Of a DNA stretch of 64,000 nt, positions 60,870 to 64,000 are shown piece after piece. The DNA comes from Phaeobacter bryozoorum (GTDB lineage Bacteria; Pseudomonadota; Alphaproteobacteria; Rhodobacterales; Rhodobacteraceae). Under the pieces are notes generated by a model. The model had not been told where the DNA came from. It was given only the letters and a program-made list of their open reading frames with translations, and searched no databases. The position numbers were made by a program, and so were the translations under genes. Each line of letters starts with the position of its first letter. Position 1 is the first letter of the stretch. The stretch lies in the NCBI RefSeq assembly GCF_041893525.1, contig NZ_CP169068.1, one strand, 5' to 3'.

Positions 60870-61385
60870 TCAGACCTGTGGTTGTCCCGCCTCACGCCGT
60901 GCAATCATGATGGCGAGGATCTCGGCCATGGATTTGCTCTGCGCCCCCGGCGTCACACCCCCAATGCCAATGCGATGTCCCAACCGCCACCAAAGCCCGG
61001 GCCGCCAGCTGCGGTCGCCCTTTGAGGCGGTGCGGATCAGAAACCCGTTTGACGGCTTGAACGCAAATACGCCGCGGTCCACCGCGACGACATCTGCGAC
61101 CTCGGCGATCACGGCCCCGTCAGAGCTACGCAGCACCTGTTCTGTCAGCTCGATCCGCAACGCTGTCGCCTGCCACAAACGCATCGCCAGCCACAGGCAG
61201 AAACCGCCGATGGCCAGCAGGAACACCAGCCAATGCGCGGCAGGCGGAGTGGCCAGTGCAACATAGATCACCAGCGCCCCCACCACGACCAGCATCACTG
61301 TCGCCAGCAGCCGTCGCGGCGCCGAGGCATTGACGGTTGCCAAAATCTCATCGCTCATCTCGCCCGATCCAGTCATCTCGCCCAT
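60870..61385 (-). CDS. Hypothetical two-helix membrane protein
   Basis: A 171-residue protein with two close membrane helices (about 28-47 and 52-70; VMLVVVGALVIYVALA and WLVFLLAIGGFCLWLAMRL) followed by a beta-rich cytoplasmic domain resembling bacterial PH-like domains (LRIELTEQVLRSSDGAVIAEVADV). ATG 61385 with GGGAGCAGGTG upstream is chosen. Function not recognised. Confidence 0.75.
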   Translation of the reverse strand: MGEMTGSGEMSDEILATVNASAPRRLLATVMLVVVGALVIYVALATPPAAHWLVFLLAIGGFCLWLAMRLWQATALRIELTEQVLRSSDGAVIAEVADVVAVDRGVFAFKPSNGFLIRTASKGDRSWRPGLWWRLGHRIGIGGVTPGAQSKSMAEILAIMIARREAGQPQV

Positions 61386-61621
61386 CACCTGCTCCCTCAG
61401 CCTGTTCGTCGCACCCCGCCTGCATCATGGGGTCGGTCCGGGCGGATGTACCCTGATTGCGTCTGACCGCATAGCCCCCCTGTTGTCGCGGCACCGCTGC
61501 ACCAGGGGCCGTACCGACTGCGGCTGTGCGCTCCCGCACATCAGCCGTTAACCGGAAGGGCTTTTCGACACACTCGCACAGGCCTATTTATGACGGAGCA
61601 ATCAGCAACCGGAGACCCGCC

Positions 61622-62533
61622 ATGTCGATCCGCCCTATCCTAGAGACCCGCCCCGCCACTCCGGCGCTGGAGGGCGCAGGCGTCAAACTGCATCGCGCTT
61701 TCGGCTTCCACGACCCCAGTGAACTGGACCCGTTCCTGCTGTTTGACGACTTCCGCAATGACCACCCTGCGGATTTCGAAGCGGGGTTTCCCTGGCATCC
61801 GCACCGCGGGATCGAGACCATCACCTATGTTCTGGACGGCACCGTTCAGCATGGCAACTCACTCGGCAACAACGGTGTCCTGGGCGCAGGTGACGTGCAG
61901 TGGATGACCGCAGGGTCAGGCATCCTGCATCAGGAAATGCCAAAGGGCAACGCAAAGGGTCAGATGCACGGCTTCCAGCTCTGGGGCAATCTTCCCGCCA
62001 GCCAGAAGATGACGGCGCCGCGCTATCAGGACATCACCGCCAAGGACATTCCCGAGGTCATCGACGATGACGGCACCCGCGTAAAGGTCATCGTGGGCGA
62101 GTTCTGGGGCAAGCGCGGCCCGGTGGACGGAATTGCCGCCGACCCGCAGTATCTGGATGTCTCGGTGCCGCCCGGCGTGAAAAAGACCTTCTCCATCGAC
62201 ACCTATCGACGGGCCTTTGCCTATGTCTTTGCCGGTCAGGGCGCTTTTGTCGATGCGGCCCCGCCGCAGGGGGTCCTGCTGGAAAAAGAGGTCGCAGGCG
62301 AAGAGCTGCATATCCGCGACATGTCAGGGGATCGCACATTGGTGCGTTTTGGCAGCGGCGAGGAAATTACCGTGCAGGCAGGCCCCGATGGCCTACGCTT
62401 CCTGCTGATCTCAGGCGCGCCGATCGAGGAACCCGTGGCCTGGCACGGCCCGATCGTGATGAACACCCAGGAAGAGCTGCGGCAGGCCTTCAGGGATCTG
62501 CGCAACGGCAGCTTTATCCGTCCGGCGCATTAG
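61622..62533 (+). CDS. Pirin family protein
   Basis: A 303-residue bicupin. The metal-binding His and Glu of pirin are present in FPWHPHRGIETITYVLDG and GILHQEMP (about residues 58-60 and 103-105). Members act as quercetinase-like dioxygenases or redox sensors. ATG 61622 has GGAG upstream. Next to a TetR-type regulator on the other strand, convergent. Confidence 0.92.
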   Translation: MSIRPILETRPATPALEGAGVKLHRAFGFHDPSELDPFLLFDDFRNDHPADFEAGFPWHPHRGIETITYVLDGTVQHGNSLGNNGVLGAGDVQWMTAGSGILHQEMPKGNAKGQMHGFQLWGNLPASQKMTAPRYQDITAKDIPEVIDDDGTRVKVIVGEFWGKRGPVDGIAADPQYLDVSVPPGVKKTFSIDTYRRAFAYVFAGQGAFVDAAPPQGVLLEKEVAGEELHIRDMSGDRTLVRFGSGEEITVQAGPDGLRFLLISGAPIEEPVAWHGPIVMNTQEELRQAFRDLRNGSFIRPAH

Positions 62534-62595
62534 ACCTCAAACATCACCGCCCCGGCGGGTGCGGCGCCAACAGCGCCGCGCCCGCTGTCGGGCTG

Positions 62596-63213
62596 TCAGG
62601 CGCGCACGGATTTCTGCACCATATCCCAGTAAATCGCCTCGACCTCATCCAGCGACAGACGTCCACCGCTGCGATACCAGGTCATCACACCGTTCAGCAT
62701 CGCAATCACCGCCAGCGTCGCGATCTTGGTATCGGGGATGTGAAACACCCCCAGCCGCACGCCATCCTTCAGGATGGTCTCCAGCGTATTTTCATATTCG
62801 CGGCGCAGGGATTCGATGGCAGCGAAATTGTCCTCTGACAGGTTTCTCAGCTCCATATAGGCGATGAACACCGCATCGGGCCGTTCCAGGTGAAAGCGAA
62901 TGTGAAACCGGGTAAAGGCCTCAAGCCGCGCCACCACATGGTCCTCGGCACTGCCGGTTGTAACCGCCTGATCGGGGCTGCGCTGATCCTGCCAGGCCTG
63001 CAACAGCTCGGTCATGTGACCTTCCATCAGGCTGAACAGCAGGCTCTGCTTGTCTGGCGTATAGTTATAGAGCGCCCCCGCCTGCACCCCGACCTCTGAT
63101 GCGATCTGGCGCATTGAAACAGCCGCATACCCATGCTGGGCAAACAGCTGCAGGGCGGCGGCACGGATGCGTGGGCCTGTGATATCGGAATGTGAACCTT
63201 GGGTACGTGCCAT
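62596..63213 (-). CDS. TetR/AcrR family regulator
   Basis: A 205-residue repressor: N-terminal HTH (about 15-60; ALQLFAQHGYAAVSMRQIASEVGVQAGALYNY) and a helical ligand-binding domain. The C-terminal domain resembles TetR_C regulators of acyl-CoA/lipid degradation, but the ligand is not certain. The perfect 22-bp palindrome just upstream suggests autoregulation. Confidence 0.9.
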   Translation of the reverse strand: MARTQGSHSDITGPRIRAAALQLFAQHGYAAVSMRQIASEVGVQAGALYNYTPDKQSLLFSLMEGHMTELLQAWQDQRSPDQAVTTGSAEDHVVARLEAFTRFHIRFHLERPDAVFIAYMELRNLSEDNFAAIESLRREYENTLETILKDGVRLGVFHIPDTKIATLAVIAMLNGVMTWYRSGGRLSLDEVEAIYWDMVQKSVRA

Positions 63214-63223
63214 GCCTCAACGA

Positions 63224-63245
63224 TATCTGAACAGATGTTCAGATA
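63224..63245. promoter_or_regulatory. Probable TetR operator
   Basis: TATCTGAAC-agat-GTTCAGATA, a perfect 9-bp inverted repeat with 4-bp centre, 10 bp before the regulator's start codon. Since the gene at 63398 reads the other way it may be under the same control, though 150 bp separate them. Confidence 0.75.
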
Positions 63246-63397
63246 AAAGCCCCGCTTGTGCCTTTTCACCAATATGTGCATCAAGGGAACAGCGAACAAG
63301 GATGGTTTTGATGCAGTTGACCGCAGAGCCCGAGAACCGGCCGCAGATGCCCGCAACTGATAACGAGCGGGCGGCATGGATCAGCCACGGGACCACC

Positions 63398-63640
63398 ATG
63401 CGCCTGACCTTGCTGACCGCGGCCGTGCTGCTCTGCGGCTGCGCGCGGGTGCCGGAGCTGGAAGACCGGCTGACCCCAGACCTGCGCGGTGCCGATTATC
63501 CGGCCCTTGTTCCGCTGGAGCAGGCCTTGACCCCCGAGACGCCCCCCGCCGAGGAGAGCAAAGCGCTCGAGCAGACGCTGGAGGCCCGCGCTGCCCGCCT
63601 TCAGGCCCGCGCCGATGCGCTGCGCGCAGCCCAGCCCTAA
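63398..63640 (+). CDS. Small lipoprotein
   Basis: An 80-residue lipoprotein: signal MRLTLLTAAVLLCGC with Cys at residue 15 (lipobox LCGC), then a Pro/Glu/Ala-rich mature part and a short coiled-coil-like C terminus (ALEQTLEARAARLQARADAL). Upstream in-frame extension has no signal and is rejected. Function unknown; precedes homoserine dehydrogenase. Confidence 0.75.
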   Translation: MRLTLLTAAVLLCGCARVPELEDRLTPDLRGADYPALVPLEQALTPETPPAEESKALEQTLEARAARLQARADALRAAQP

Positions 63641-63854
63641 GCGACACCTGCCTTGGGCGCCGGTCGAGATCCCCCTGCGCGTGGATCCTCCGCGCTGGTC
63701 CCAGCCCCTGCTGTTCCGTCTCATGCGGCTGCATTGCTGCCGCCAAAACCCGCTCTTCGGAATTGTCCGCCCGGAGCCGCTGCTGCCGTTGCACCGCTGC
63801 GCCGAACCCGCTAAGGCGGGGAGACGTCTTTTCGGAATTAAAGGATCCCCAGCT

Positions 63855-64000
63855 ATGACAGAGCCGCTTCGCCTTGGTATCGCAGGTTTGGGCACGGTTG
63901 GCACCGGCGTGGTCAAGATCGTCCGTCGGCAGGCGGCCATGCTGGAGGCCCGCACCGGACGCCGCATCGAGATCACCGCGGTTTCGGCGCGCGACGCAAG
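63855..64000 (+). CDS. hom: Homoserine dehydrogenase (5' part, runs off window)
   Basis: The first ~48 residues show the Rossmann start LRLGIAGLGTVGTGVVKIVRRQ and continue as typical of homoserine dehydrogenase, which reduces aspartate semialdehyde on the Thr/Met pathway. AAGGAT is eight bases before ATG 63855. Truncated at the window end. Confidence 0.88.
   Translation, partial: MTEPLRLGIAGLGTVGTGVVKIVRRQAAMLEARTGRRIEITAVSARDA

Noticed and set aside
1..64000. CRISPR arrays, IS elements, prophage or integrases
   Set aside because: No regularly spaced direct repeats, transposase motifs or phage structural genes were seen in any frame.

Overview
The window looks like chromosomal DNA of a roseobacter-type alphaproteobacterium (Rhodobacteraceae; Phaeobacter, Leisingera or Ruegeria-like). 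The evidence is GC-rich coding DNA, a bioBFDAGC biotin operon with a BioR-type box, a soxBDAG sarcosine oxidase operon, MmcB and several Rhodobacterales-restricted small families, and a tRNA-His without the usual G-1. I see no IS element, phage, plasmid or CRISPR array. The genus is inferred, not proven.

Layout. 0.4-2.5 kb: two duplicated tRNA-Gly genes and a class III aminotransferase. 2.9-10.3 kb: histidine genes hisB-hisH, hisA and hisF-hisE, interleaved with small genes (AraC/peroxiredoxin pair, WGR, DUF2147, DUF302, DUF2867). 10.4-13.9 kb: CoA-binding protein, YHS protein, RlmB-type rRNA methyltransferase, tRNA-Tyr, DUF2478. 14.0-19.5 kb: the biotin operon on the minus strand. 19.7-26.1 kb: a TPP riboswitch and thiCOSGEFD on the plus strand. 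26.4-31.6 kb: chemoreceptor, rpoH with its own heat-shock-type promoter, rluD, tRNA-His. 31.7-36.4 kb: mmcB, a 6S-like RNA candidate, then nusB-ribH-ribB-ribE. 36.6-41.2 kb: capsule module kpsS, an export lipoprotein and kpsC, lying between ribE and ribD. 41.2-45.6 kb: ribD, nrdR, yjbQ and small secreted proteins. 45.8-50.5 kb: rpoD-dnaG. 50.6-55.6 kb: soxBDAG. 56.1-57.6 kb: gdhA. 57.9-60.8 kb: an orphan Tad-type set (VWA/TadG, TadE, TadE-like). 60.9-64.0 kb: membrane protein, pirin, TetR regulator with an evident operator, lipoprotein, and the start of homoserine dehydrogenase.

How the genes work together. The window is mostly cofactor and amino-acid biosynthesis (histidine, biotin, thiamine, riboflavin) plus core information processing (rpoD, dnaG, rpoH, nusB, rlmB, rluD). 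Most operons use 1-4 nt stop/start overlaps, which implies translational coupling.

The most striking general feature is a set of five clear and one tentative single-base frame breaks (thiC, a small membrane protein, ribD, a 43.3 kb secreted protein, tadE, and the ORF before ribB). Most are at short homopolymers and lie in otherwise well-preserved genes. Uncorrected sequencing indels are the simplest explanation, but each is listed separately so it can be tested. Other points of interest are an in-frame palindromic insertion in bioD, a two-copy structured intergenic repeat, the 6S-like RNA, and the BioR and sigma-32 type promoter sites.
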